From CAZNAQ01 sp964585585 (GTDB taxonomy: Bacteria; Patescibacteriota; Patescibacteriia; Patescibacteriales; JAGXOH01), in the NCBI GenBank assembly GCA_964585585.1, contig CAZPEL010000017.1, positions 1 to 21,311 of the forward strand: 21,311 nucleotides of DNA. The letters run 5' to 3'. The translations under genes were made by a program, and so were the position numbers. Position 1 is the stretch's first letter. The number at the start of each line of letters is the position of its first letter. The notes under the pieces are model-generated. The model worked only from the letters and a program-made list of their open reading frames with translations. It ran no database searches and had not been told where the DNA came from. Of this stretch, positions 6,647 to 13,814 are shown in pieces.

Positions 6647-6826
6647 ATGAAAATGTTATTCAGAGTATTGTTTGTTTTGGCAATGTTTTTGGTATTATTT
6701 GTTATTAATGTGACCGCAAAAAGAAACTCAATAAATGACGTTCAGTATATTCACCAGGTATTGGATATGAATCAAGAGGAATTTCTTGGGCACAATGCTG
6801 TTTTGGTGCCGGGTCTTGAATTTTGA
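6647..6826 (+). CDS. 59-aa secreted/membrane peptide, probably a truncated gene
   Basis: The ORF starts at ATG 6647 with a strong SD (AAAGGAGG, ending 7 bases upstream), unlike the SD-less lipoproteins on either side. The product opens MKMLFRVLFVLAMFLVLFVI, a signal peptide or membrane anchor, then about 27 polar residues. Its last nine codons (AVLVPGLEF) and stop lie inside the promoter repeat that belongs to the next gene (repeat start 6801). The natural 3' part therefore seems to have been replaced by that repeat. The strong SD and leader suggest it is still expressed, but it may be a remnant of a longer secreted protein. Function unknown. Confidence 0.5.
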   Translation: MKMLFRVLFVLAMFLVLFVINVTAKRNSINDVQYIHQVLDMNQEEFLGHNAVLVPGLEF

Positions 6827-6878
6827 ATACCCCTAAGTTAAAGTCAGGTTAGAGTTATTTAGAATTTAAAATATCAAT
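6801..6878 (+). repeat. Full copy of the lipoprotein promoter-leader repeat
   Basis: Starts TTTTGGTGCCGGGTCTTGA and continues to the ATG at 6879. Contains TTGAAT (6816-6821), 17 bases, TAAAGT (6839-6844). The leader matches that of lipoprotein 2 (5748-5810) with few changes. The left arm of the -10-flanking inverted repeat has two mismatches here. Confidence 0.8.
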
Positions 6879-8588
6879 ATGCCCAAAAAACAAACAACAT
6901 TATTTATTTTACTTTTAGCTGTTTTCACAATGGCTGTTTCTGGGTGCAGTGAACAGCCGGAGAATAACCGAGTAAACAACAGTGATCAACAAAAAGAAGA
7001 ACAGGAAGGGGCGCTTAACAAAATAAAGGAAAGAATGTTCAATTTAAATATCTCTGACTGGGAGGTGTTTAAAAATGAAAAAATAGGATATTTAATTGCT
7101 TATCCTTTAAAAAAATGGGAGTGTGGCGGAGGTAGCTGTACAAATATTGAAAATAAATCCTGGGGCGCTACCATCCCTAACATAAAAATTTCTTTATTGA
7201 GAAATACAGATATAGTTGATCCGGTGAAATATGTAGAAAAATCTTATGACCCTTCTTTTTTTCTCACCCCCATTCCTTCAAAAATCAATTATGAAAATTA
7301 CGGTCGAAAAGGAGTTAAACTCACTCACATTGAAGGAAATAAGTCTTTTGGTGAGAATAAAGTAGTTTATATTTTTCTAAGAGTTGATGAAAACTTGGTT
7401 AAAATCGAGGCTCACATAGATGAAAAAAATAAGGAAGAAGCTGTTATGGAAAAAATGTTGCAATCAATTGTGTTTTTTAATAAAAACACAGGTCGTGTTG
7501 AACAATCGAAAAAAAATCAAACGCAAACAGATAAAAACATTCAATTAAATCAAGAAAGAGTCGGATTAAACGAGATAGAAAAGAAGATGGCTGACATAGA
7601 TGTTTCTGATTGGGAGGTTTTTAAAAGTAATGAAGCGGGTTATTTTATGGCTTATCCCGCTGATACTTGGAAATGCGGATATCAAAAAATAGATAAGCCC
7701 TATGTTTGTTCTAGTATCGAAGGTAAAATAGGAAATGATATGATATATAATATTCGCATTGATGTTGTTGATGATACCGATATTAGTGACCCGGTGGCAT
7801 ATGTAAACAAAAATTATAATGATTCATTTTTTGTCACCACTATACCGGATGAGATAAATTATGAAATATCAGGGAATAAAGCACTTAAATTAACCCATAT
7901 TTTGAGTGACAAGGGAACTAAAAAGGGTAAAGTGATTTTTGTATTTGTGGAGCACAATGGAAAAATGGTTGAAATAGCGGGACGGGTGGACAAGGAAGAC
8001 AGAGAAAAAGAGACGATTGAAAAGATGCTGCAAACAATTGTTTTTTTTAATAAAAGTAAAGAAGATAACATCAAGGAAGAAGTATCAACCGAGATCAAGT
8101 ATCTGGACAATGGCGAGATCGATACCAGCGACTGGAAGACTTATCGAAATGAAGTTTATGGCCTAACAATGAAATACCCTCCTTTTTTGAATGCTAGCAA
8201 AAAGGATGCTAAGCATTTTCGTTTTGGCATTGAAGGCGATTGGAATTATCATTATTATTTTCACAAATTTAATATTTTTGATTGCCTGGATTTAAATACC
8301 ATGGAAGAGAGAAAACAATATTTTACTGAGAAGTATAGCGAAAAGCCGGGGTATGAACAGCTAGATATTAGAAACGGATATGCTTTTTTCTACTATGGGC
8401 ATACCAAAAGTGGATACAGACCAACAGTAAACATAATAGGAAAAGAATACTCTTTATCTGCCCTAAAGGAAATATATAGCCAAACTCCAAATTTTGATAA
8501 AGAAGACCAAAAATATATCGATATATTCAAAGCCAGTATTGAGACTATTAAGTTTGATTTAGCTAAACTGCAGTCTCTACCCCAGTAG
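6879..8588 (+). CDS. Large lipoprotein with three PsbP-like domains
   Basis: The 569-aa lipoprotein has Cys23 in the lipobox VSGC and the shared signal peptide. Three consecutive PsbP/DcrB-like units follow. Unit 1 (about 59-202) opens DWEVFKNEKIGYLIAYP, unit 2 (about 243-392) opens DWEVFKSNEAGYFMAYP, and unit 3 (about 417-563) opens DWKTYRNEVYGLTMKYP. Units 1 and 2 are clearly an internal duplication, each with a Cys pair (C82/C87 and C266/C277) that could be a disulfide outside the cell; unit 3 is more distant and lacks it. Glu/Lys/Gln linkers separate the units. It is likely a surface-anchored multi-domain binding protein. No SD; the start is set by the conserved leader. The terminator overlaps the stop codon. 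Confidence 0.8.
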   Translation: MPKKQTTLFILLLAVFTMAVSGCSEQPENNRVNNSDQQKEEQEGALNKIKERMFNLNISDWEVFKNEKIGYLIAYPLKKWECGGGSCTNIENKSWGATIPNIKISLLRNTDIVDPVKYVEKSYDPSFFLTPIPSKINYENYGRKGVKLTHIEGNKSFGENKVVYIFLRVDENLVKIEAHIDEKNKEEAVMEKMLQSIVFFNKNTGRVEQSKKNQTQTDKNIQLNQERVGLNEIEKKMADIDVSDWEVFKSNEAGYFMAYPADTWKCGYQKIDKPYVCSSIEGKIGNDMIYNIRIDVVDDTDISDPVAYVNKNYNDSFFVTTIPDEINYEISGNKALKLTHILSDKGTKKGKVIFVFVEHNGKMVEIAGRVDKEDREKETIEKMLQTIVFFNKSKEDNIKEEVSTEIKYLDNGEIDTSDWKTYRNEVYGLTMKYPPFLNASKKDAKHFRFGIEGDWNYHYYFHKFNIFDCLDLNTMEERKQYFTEKYSEKPGYEQLDIRNGYAFFYYGHTKSGYRPTVNIIGKEYSLSALKEIYSQTPNFDKEDQKYIDIFKASIETIKFDLAKLQSLPQ

Positions 8589-8603
8589 GACTGCAGTTTT
8601 TTA
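8565..8603 (+). terminator. Terminator overlapping the end of the 569-aa lipoprotein gene
   Basis: AAACTGCAGTC (8565-8575) pairs with GACTGCAGTTT (8589-8599), followed by T's. The left arm is coding and the TAG stop (8586-8588) is in the loop. Confidence 0.85.
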
Positions 8604-8694
8604 TTAAAACAACTCAGTACTCAAATATTTCTCCCCCCGATCCGGAAATATCACCGCGATGTTTCCGGATTTTATTTTTTTGCCGTTTGTTGGG
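8604..8694 (-). pseudogene. cysK 3'-end remnant, copy A
   Basis: Read on the minus strand this encodes KSGNIAVIFPDRGEKY then LSTELF and stop, the conserved C-terminus of cysteine synthase (O-acetylserine sulfhydrylase). The 75 bases at 8603-8677 are identical to 21219-21293, where the same codons lie in an open frame continuing off the window. Beyond 8677 the two copies stay alignable but diverge, with one base missing in the stretch before GTTGGG here (11 against 12 bases), which breaks the frame. An in-frame TAG follows further upstream in the cysK sense, so this is a fragment and not a gene. Confidence 0.75.
8640..8681 (+). terminator. Hairpin with T-tract inside the cysK tail, copy A
   Basis: ATCCGGAAATATC (8640-8652), loop ACCGC, GATGTTTCCGGAT (8658-8670): 13 pairs including one G-U, followed on the plus strand by TTTATTTTTTT. 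It has the form of an intrinsic terminator for plus-strand transcripts, although the DNA is cysK coding sequence in origin. Confidence 0.6.
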
Positions 8695-8756
8695 CGACGT
8701 ACGGGGTACTAACCTTTTTATTTTACAAACTATTGATTTTCCTCTGATTTTATGTT

Positions 8757-8797
8757 AAATCTCTAGTGATATTCAAGTTTTTCACTAGAGATTTTTT
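8757..8797 (+). terminator. Terminator isolating the toxin operon
   Basis: AAATCTCTAGTGA (8757-8769) and TCACTAGAGATTT (8782-8794) form a perfect 13-bp stem with a 12-base loop, followed by T's. It is the third terminator-like hairpin within about 230 bp, so the downstream promoter is strongly shielded from read-through. The rest of 8695-8830 shows nothing else recognisable. Confidence 0.8.
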
Positions 8798-8835
8798 GTA
8801 TTGTTTTGGCTAAAATTTGAATATCAAAATGTTCT

Positions 8836-8864
8836 TTGACAACCAAAGAAGCAAGTGTTAAATA
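8836..8864 (+). promoter_or_regulatory. Promoter of the toxin/SUKH/helicase operon
   Basis: A perfect TTGACA (8836-8841), 17-base spacer, TAAATA (8859-8864) with TG at 8856-8857. SD AGGAGGT (8886-8892) and the ATG at 8899 follow, giving a leader of about 28 bases. It is the closest match to the housekeeping consensus in the window. Confidence 0.7.
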
Positions 8865-8898
8865 TTGTTAAACCCAAAAACCAACAGGAGGTTAAGCA

Positions 8899-9705
8899 AT
8901 GGGATGCGGCAACGAGGTAACCAATAAAGATTTTAGAAAGATCGAGGAAGCGAGGCAAGGTAAGCATGGCGGTTTGTCTCCCGAAATTCAAGAAAAAATA
9001 AAGGAGATGCAAGATCGGAAGATAGAAGTTCTCGATAGCGTAGCGGAAGAAACACTGGGCAAGGGAGAAAATCTTAGTAATGATAAGGAAGCTATAAATA
9101 AGGTCAAGCTTGCACTAGGTTCTATGTCAGACTCTTTGGCTAAGATGGTGGCGGTGAAGGAAGACGCGGAGGTCTCGGTTGTTCCGAAAACCAAGGAAGA
9201 AGTTTCCCAAGAAAAAGTGGAAGAGATGAAGGAAATATGGAAAAATCTTCCCGATGATGCTATCATACACAGGGAGCACAATGATTTTTTGAGTTCTCCT
9301 GTTAAAGGAAAAGGTACAGACAAGAGCTATCCAGATAATCTACCGGAGGCGGTAGTGTTCGATGTTCCTTATCTATCTAAAGGTAACCTAAAGGCAATGG
9401 CTCAAAAAATATCCGGAACAAAAGGTTATGCTAAAGCACCTAGAGGGATTGATGGTGAAGCTATGGAACAACACCATTGGCGAAGACAGAAAGATGGTCC
9501 GTTTTTATGGATGAATTATGAAACCCATAGAAATCATTTTGGAGAGCTACATGATTTCACTCCCTCAGAAAGAGTTGATCGTAGTCAATTCAATCAACAA
9601 AAAAGTGAATTATATGAGTTTGCCTTAAGACAACACTTGGGCGATTGGACAGACGACTTTATTGAGTCAATCAAAGAAGAAAAGGAAGAAAATAATCAAT
9701 CTTAA
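8899..9705 (+). CDS. HNH/EndoVII-like nuclease toxin
   Basis: The 268-aa product has no signal peptide. Residues 1-115 are mostly charged helix. The C-terminal about 80 residues carry a His-rich nuclease signature: EQHHW (H192, H193), a second His pair H210/H213, LHDF (H218) and R225/R228, then a helix ending in ALRQHLGDW. This resembles the HNH/Endonuclease VII toxins (LHH/WHH type) of polymorphic toxin systems, expected to cut DNA or RNA. The immediately following SUKH genes, the known immunity family for such nucleases, strengthen the call. Which subfamily it belongs to cannot be settled by eye. With no export signal it may be delivered by a route outside the window or act intracellularly as a toxin-antitoxin pair. 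Strong SD AGGAGGT; first gene of the operon. Confidence 0.6.
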   Translation: MGCGNEVTNKDFRKIEEARQGKHGGLSPEIQEKIKEMQDRKIEVLDSVAEETLGKGENLSNDKEAINKVKLALGSMSDSLAKMVAVKEDAEVSVVPKTKEEVSQEKVEEMKEIWKNLPDDAIIHREHNDFLSSPVKGKGTDKSYPDNLPEAVVFDVPYLSKGNLKAMAQKISGTKGYAKAPRGIDGEAMEQHHWRRQKDGPFLWMNYETHRNHFGELHDFTPSERVDRSQFNQQKSELYEFALRQHLGDWTDDFIESIKEEKEENNQS

Positions 9706-9718
9706 AAGGAGAATAGTT

Positions 9719-10315
9719 ATGAACCAAGAGATCAAACAAAAAATGGACGCCTGGACCAAGGAGTTGAATCTGGATTTTGGGAAACCCATGACCGAGGACG
9801 GAATTCAAGAAATAGAGAAAAAGTTGGACCTGAAAGTTCCTCCGGAATACAGGGAATTTCTGCTCAATTACGGGTGTATCCCCTCTATGGATTTATTAGG
9901 TAGTGTGATTCCGGAAGATAGTGATACCTTATTAGATTCAGGGGAATATCTATGGTCTGCTTTAGGGATGACATTAAAACGCAGGGAAGGACTTGGGCTT
10001 CCAGATGATTTAATTGTGGTCCATCTGGACGGCATGGGCGGTTACGACTGCGTAGTCGGCCAAGGAGAAAGATTCGGTCAGGTAGTTTATTGGGACTCTT
10101 ATTGTGACCCCAATCAAGCCTATCCCAATATTCCCACGGAAGAATGGTTTCAGAATCATCCCAACTGGACCATCACCCACATTAACAGCAAAAAGGAAGA
10201 CTTCTGGCTGGAAGGCTATAATTTCTGGGATTACCTTTTCAGGAAATTCCAAGAGATCAAAGATGCGAACAAAAAAGAAAAGGAAGAGGAAGGCGATAAA
10301 AACAGTAAAGACTAA
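9719..10315 (+). CDS. SUKH-family immunity protein 1
   Basis: The 198-aa cytoplasmic protein of the SMI1/KNR4 (SUKH) superfamily has an N-terminal helix, the hallmark PPEYREFLLNYG (about 40-51), a central YDCVV/GQVVYWDSYC strand pair and a C-terminal W/F-rich region ending in a Lys/Glu-rich tail. SUKH proteins typically bind and neutralise nuclease toxins, which fits the toxin 13 bases upstream. The ATG at 9719 is chosen over an earlier in-frame ATG at 9662 because AAGGAG (9706-9711) precedes it, the earlier start would lie inside the toxin gene, and the paralogue begins with the same M(N/D)QEIKQKMDAW. Confidence 0.85.
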   Translation: MNQEIKQKMDAWTKELNLDFGKPMTEDGIQEIEKKLDLKVPPEYREFLLNYGCIPSMDLLGSVIPEDSDTLLDSGEYLWSALGMTLKRREGLGLPDDLIVVHLDGMGGYDCVVGQGERFGQVVYWDSYCDPNQAYPNIPTEEWFQNHPNWTITHINSKKEDFWLEGYNFWDYLFRKFQEIKDANKKEKEEEGDKNSKD

Positions 10316-10318
10316 ATT

Positions 10319-10900
10319 ATGGACCAAGAGATCAAACAAAAAATGGACGCTTGGACCCGGGAATTGAATCTGGATTTCGGGGAACCAATGACCGAGGACG
10401 GAATTCAGGAAATAGAGAAAAAGTTGGACCTGAAAACTCCTCCGGAATACAGGGAATTTCTGCTCAATTACGGGTGTATCCCCTCTATGGATTTATTAGG
10501 TAGTGTGATTCCGGAAGATAGTGATGCTTTATTAAATTCTGGAGAGTATTTATGGTCCGCCCTAGGGATGACACTGGAGTTAAGAGATGGCCTAGGACTA
10601 CCCGATGACCTTATAATAGTAAATCTGGATGGCATGGGCGGATATTACTGTGTGGTTGGTAAAGGAGAAAGATTTGGCCAAGTGGTCTATTGGGACTCTT
10701 ATTGCGTCCCGGATCAGGTTTATCCCAATATTCCTACAGAGGATTGGTTTCAGAGGCATCCTAACTGGACTGTCGGCCATATCAACGGCAAAAAGGAAGA
10801 TTTCTGGCTGGAAGGTTATGATTTCTGGAATTATCTATTTAGGAAATTTCAAAAGATCAAGGATGCAAACGAAAAAGAAAAAGAAGGGAGAAATGGGTAA
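10319..10900 (+). CDS. SUKH-family immunity protein 2 (tandem paralogue)
   Basis: The 193-aa protein aligns with SUKH protein 1 at a constant 600-bp offset; the first about 85 codons are nearly identical. Differences accumulate after residue 70 and in the C-terminal tail, where specificity may have diverged. Only three bases separate the stop of copy 1 from this ATG and there is no SD next to it, so translation is probably coupled to the upstream gene. Tandem SUKH paralogues are common behind nuclease toxins and often cover different toxin variants. It could instead be a dosage duplication. Confidence 0.85.
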   Translation: MDQEIKQKMDAWTRELNLDFGEPMTEDGIQEIEKKLDLKTPPEYREFLLNYGCIPSMDLLGSVIPEDSDALLNSGEYLWSALGMTLELRDGLGLPDDLIIVNLDGMGGYYCVVGKGERFGQVVYWDSYCVPDQVYPNIPTEDWFQRHPNWTVGHINGKKEDFWLEGYDFWNYLFRKFQKIKDANEKEKEGRNG

Positions 10901-10955
10901 TTTAAAGTCACAGGATTAAAATCAATAATCTCAAAAAACAAGAGGAGGTAGCACG

Positions 10956-13796
10956 ATGCAAGTTTCAGCTATTTTAGTAGAAGAATATGAGAGAGAATTG
11001 GAGTTGAATCTACCTTCATCCTTTAAGGATTTTCTACTCCAGAAACGGTCTGCGATCATCGACGGCTTCTCGATAATGGGCATCTCCACCAAAGAGGTGC
11101 CTATTAACATTATCCAAGCCACCAGTCTTCTCCGACATGAAAGGCCGGATCTGCCATCTACTTTGGTGCCGGTCGTTTTCATAAAGAGTAAGGCCGTTTG
11201 CTTGGACATCTCCCGCTCCGCCAACGGAGACGTTCCTTTAGCGGAAGTATCCTTACAGGAAAAGGATGCTCCATTGGATATCGGTTATACTTTCTCCGAG
11301 TGGCTGGAGTATCATCAAAATCTGGAAGCAAGGTCCCGAGTGGCCTGGCAACGGATTAGGAACCGCCAGAAAGAAGCCAGGGGTTCCACTATTCAAGATT
11401 GGAGTACCCCTGTCTTTAAAGTCCAGGATTATGTGGTCGCTTTGGGCGCCTTTCGTTTTAGTTTTGTCGAAGGGTGTTTGGAAATAGATGAATTTTTTCC
11501 TATTCCTCAACCCAATGTGGCGGCCCGGGATCCGGTCAAGGTTCTCTTAAGTGAGGCCTTCGCCCGGGGCCGTGATTATTGCGGATGCCTAAAGTTAACT
11601 TTTACTCGCGATATCAGAGAAGATGAAAACGGCAGGATGAGTCCCAAAAAAGACTGGGATAGGATCAAAGAGGAATATAATTCCGGTCAAGGCAATTCTT
11701 TAAAAGGATGGCGGATTCCGGCTGCTGTTCCCGAAGAGATAACCGAATTGGCCGCCGAGTATGGAGTTTCTTTATCCGGCGCGGATAAAGGAGTTATTGA
11801 ACATTACGAGGCGGTCGATCTTTGGTTTCGGACTTTGGATCTCCCGGAAAAGGTGATTCAAAGGATCGAGGAGCTGGAAAAAGCGGGATTCGCCAAAAAG
11901 GAAGTGATAACCGAATTGATTTACACCAATGTTTGGACTCGGGAAGAAGTGGCCTGGGCTTTTCTTAATGCTTCCAGACCGGAAGCCCTGATCTTGGGGT
12001 CCGATTATTTCGGGGATAGGTTATCTTATGCCGAGTCCCTTAATTTCGGACGCTCCGCTTTTATAGCTACCCGATTGCGGGACGCTATTATGGCGGAGAT
12101 GAATCAGGGGTTGTCTTTGGAAGATACTGAGAACGCCAAAGCCCATTGCTTTCTGGAACCCCGAGAAAATAGGTTGTGGACCCTTGGTTGTGATCAAGAT
12201 TTTTGTTTCCCTTTTCCTTCTCACAAAAACCTTCAGGAGAAGAGATGGTTCAGAGCTGAAGAGCCGATATTGATGCTGTGTCAACCTTTTGTTCCCCACA
12301 ATATGGATCGGGAATTACCCAGGTTGACCGGTTACTTAAAACAACTTCTTAACGACCGCAGCAAGGTTCAAGCCAAATGTTTGGTTCTGAGTAATGAATA
12401 CATTTCTCCTTATTATTGTCCTTATTGGGAGCAAATGGAGAAATTCGTTCAAAAAGCTCGGGAAAAAGGAGTGGAGGTGTTTTTTGCCCCCGCTCGGATG
12501 GATGTTTATTTGGATGAAGAAATAAAAAACAGAATGTATAAGGTTAAGAGTTTGGCCCAATTTTCCTCCCGAGAAGAGGAAAAGAAACTGCAAATAATAG
12601 AAGTGCCGGAAGAATATTGGAACTTACCCGAAGAGTCCCGGGCCAATAGAGCCATTCAGAATGCTTCCCAAAGTGCAAAAATGTTTGCCTATCAGTTGGT
12701 CCATAAGAGAGAGGTGAAGCGTTACGGTCATGAATTCTCTTTGATGTGTGAAGTTCTGGAAAGGGAGGCGAGCCAAAACCATCGGATAATAGCCGATGTT
12801 GAAGGCGAGCTTTCCTTGGAATTGGAATCCGCTTTAAAGAGGGAAGGAAAAATGGAAGATATCACTCTTCCTTTTGTCCGGCCCGAAGAGATGGATGAAT
12901 TTAAGGAAAAATTAAAAAGCGAATCCTTATTATCTCCTCTTCGGGAAGTTACCGGCGGAATAGTGGTGGTGGTTAAACATTGGGAGCAAGAATATATATC
13001 GCCCCAACAAGCGACCACCGAACTCCATCAAGAAAGCTTTACCTTTCCCGCTTCGCTTCGGGATTCTATTGACCAAAACATTGATCGAAAAAAACAAGAA
13101 AGGATCTATGCCAGTAATTGGAAGGAGATCGATAAAGCTCATTCGATATTAAGGGAGTCGTTGCAAATCGGCGTTCCTTACGGATTAGCTTCTTTATTAG
13201 GGAAAGTTCGGGCCAATGTCTTCGTGGAGATGATCCGGGATTATATCCGGGTTCTGCCTTCTTCTAAAGAGTTGAATCTTTTTATCTCTTATGGAGATGG
13301 AAGCCAAGGCGGCCCTCTTAGTTTATTCTCTTTACCTTCCTCGGAGAGACCTGATGATCATCTTGATCTGTTTCGGTATAATATGGGCACTGTATCTTGT
13401 CGCCATATGGAAGCTGATAAATTCGTGGACCGTTATCTGATCAGGAACAGGGAGATCCAGCATAGAGAAAACTCAACTGATCAAGAGAATTTGGCTTATA
13501 GCCGAACTTGGGAATCGGTGGAAGAGATCTTGAAATTTCTAAGAGGTGATCTAACCATAGAAGACGATCTGAGCTTGAATATGCGGATCCTTTTGGATTA
13601 CATTCCCATTATTAAGAATCGGAATTGGCCCGGCTTAAGTCTTCAATTGTACCATACTACCGGTTTGGAATCGGCGGAAATAGGTGTTTACAGGGCTATA
13701 CTTGATCTATTAAAGAAATATCAGGGAGAATTGATCGTTACCCCGAGGATCTTGATTCCCAGCGGTTACTATAAAAAGGCGGATCCTTGGTATTGA
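10956..13796 (+). CDS. 946-aa protein with N-terminal SUKH domain and unrecognised body
   Basis: Residues 1-120 read as a third SUKH domain: EEYERELELNLPSSFKDFLL, then ATSLL, an LVPVVFIKSKAVCLDISRS strand pair and YTFSEWLEYH. The remaining about 820 residues match no family I know. Visible features are an alpha/beta segment with paired Cys (DYCGC) at about 210, a helical segment at about 265-345, a central alpha/beta segment around residue 440-540 that looks Rossmann-like (ILMLCQPF, KCLVLSNEYIS, GVEVFFAPA), a long charged helical part (about 545-650) and a C-terminal alpha/beta part with LNLFISYGDGSQGGPLSLFS and LIVTPRILIPSGYYKK. SD AGAGGAGGT. The 55-base gap to the SUKH gene and the 18-base gap to the helicase gene place it in the same operon. 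The SUKH head suggests recognition of a protein partner; the body may be an effector or scaffold. Confidence 0.6.
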   Translation: MQVSAILVEEYERELELNLPSSFKDFLLQKRSAIIDGFSIMGISTKEVPINIIQATSLLRHERPDLPSTLVPVVFIKSKAVCLDISRSANGDVPLAEVSLQEKDAPLDIGYTFSEWLEYHQNLEARSRVAWQRIRNRQKEARGSTIQDWSTPVFKVQDYVVALGAFRFSFVEGCLEIDEFFPIPQPNVAARDPVKVLLSEAFARGRDYCGCLKLTFTRDIREDENGRMSPKKDWDRIKEEYNSGQGNSLKGWRIPAAVPEEITELAAEYGVSLSGADKGVIEHYEAVDLWFRTLDLPEKVIQRIEELEKAGFAKKEVITELIYTNVWTREEVAWAFLNASRPEALILGSDYFGDRLSYAESLNFGRSAFIATRLRDAIMAEMNQGLSLEDTENAKAHCFLEPRENRLWTLGCDQDFCFPFPSHKNLQEKRWFRAEEPILMLCQPFVPHNMDRELPRLTGYLKQLLNDRSKVQAKCLVLSNEYISPYYCPYWEQMEKFVQKAREKGVEVFFAPARMDVYLDEEIKNRMYKVKSLAQFSSREEEKKLQIIEVPEEYWNLPEESRANRAIQNASQSAKMFAYQLVHKREVKRYGHEFSLMCEVLEREASQNHRIIADVEGELSLELESALKREGKMEDITLPFVRPEEMDEFKEKLKSESLLSPLREVTGGIVVVVKHWEQEYISPQQATTELHQESFTFPASLRDSIDQNIDRKKQERIYASNWKEIDKAHSILRESLQIGVPYGLASLLGKVRANVFVEMIRDYIRVLPSSKELNLFISYGDGSQGGPLSLFSLPSSERPDDHLDLFRYNMGTVSCRHMEADKFVDRYLIRNREIQHRENSTDQENLAYSRTWESVEEILKFLRGDLTIEDDLSLNMRILLDYIPIIKNRNWPGLSLQLYHTTGLESAEIGVYRAILDLLKKYQGELIVTPRILIPSGYYKKADPWY

Positions 13797-13814
13797 TCAC
13801 AAAGGAGGTAAAAA

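Larger units (their letters stand above)
9719..10900 (+). repeat. Tandem 600-bp duplication of the SUKH gene
   Basis: 9719-10290 and 10319-10890 align at a constant 600-base offset without visible gaps for most of their length. 9838-9925 and 10438-10525 are almost identical, whereas the middle and 3' thirds carry many changes. Confidence 0.8.

Noticed and set aside
8604..8711. Copy A as a functional small gene or RNA
   Set aside because: It is the cysK C-terminus in sequence and frame, broken upstream by a one-base deletion and a stop. No independent promoter is seen.
8811..8816. TAAAAT as the -10 of the toxin operon
   Set aside because: No -35 at 16-18 bases; TTGACA/TAAATA at 8836-8864 is much better and nearer to the start codon.
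9662..9718. Longer start for SUKH protein 1, adding 19 residues
   Set aside because: It overlaps the toxin gene and has no SD; the ATG at 9719 has AAGGAG and matches the start of the tandem paralogue.
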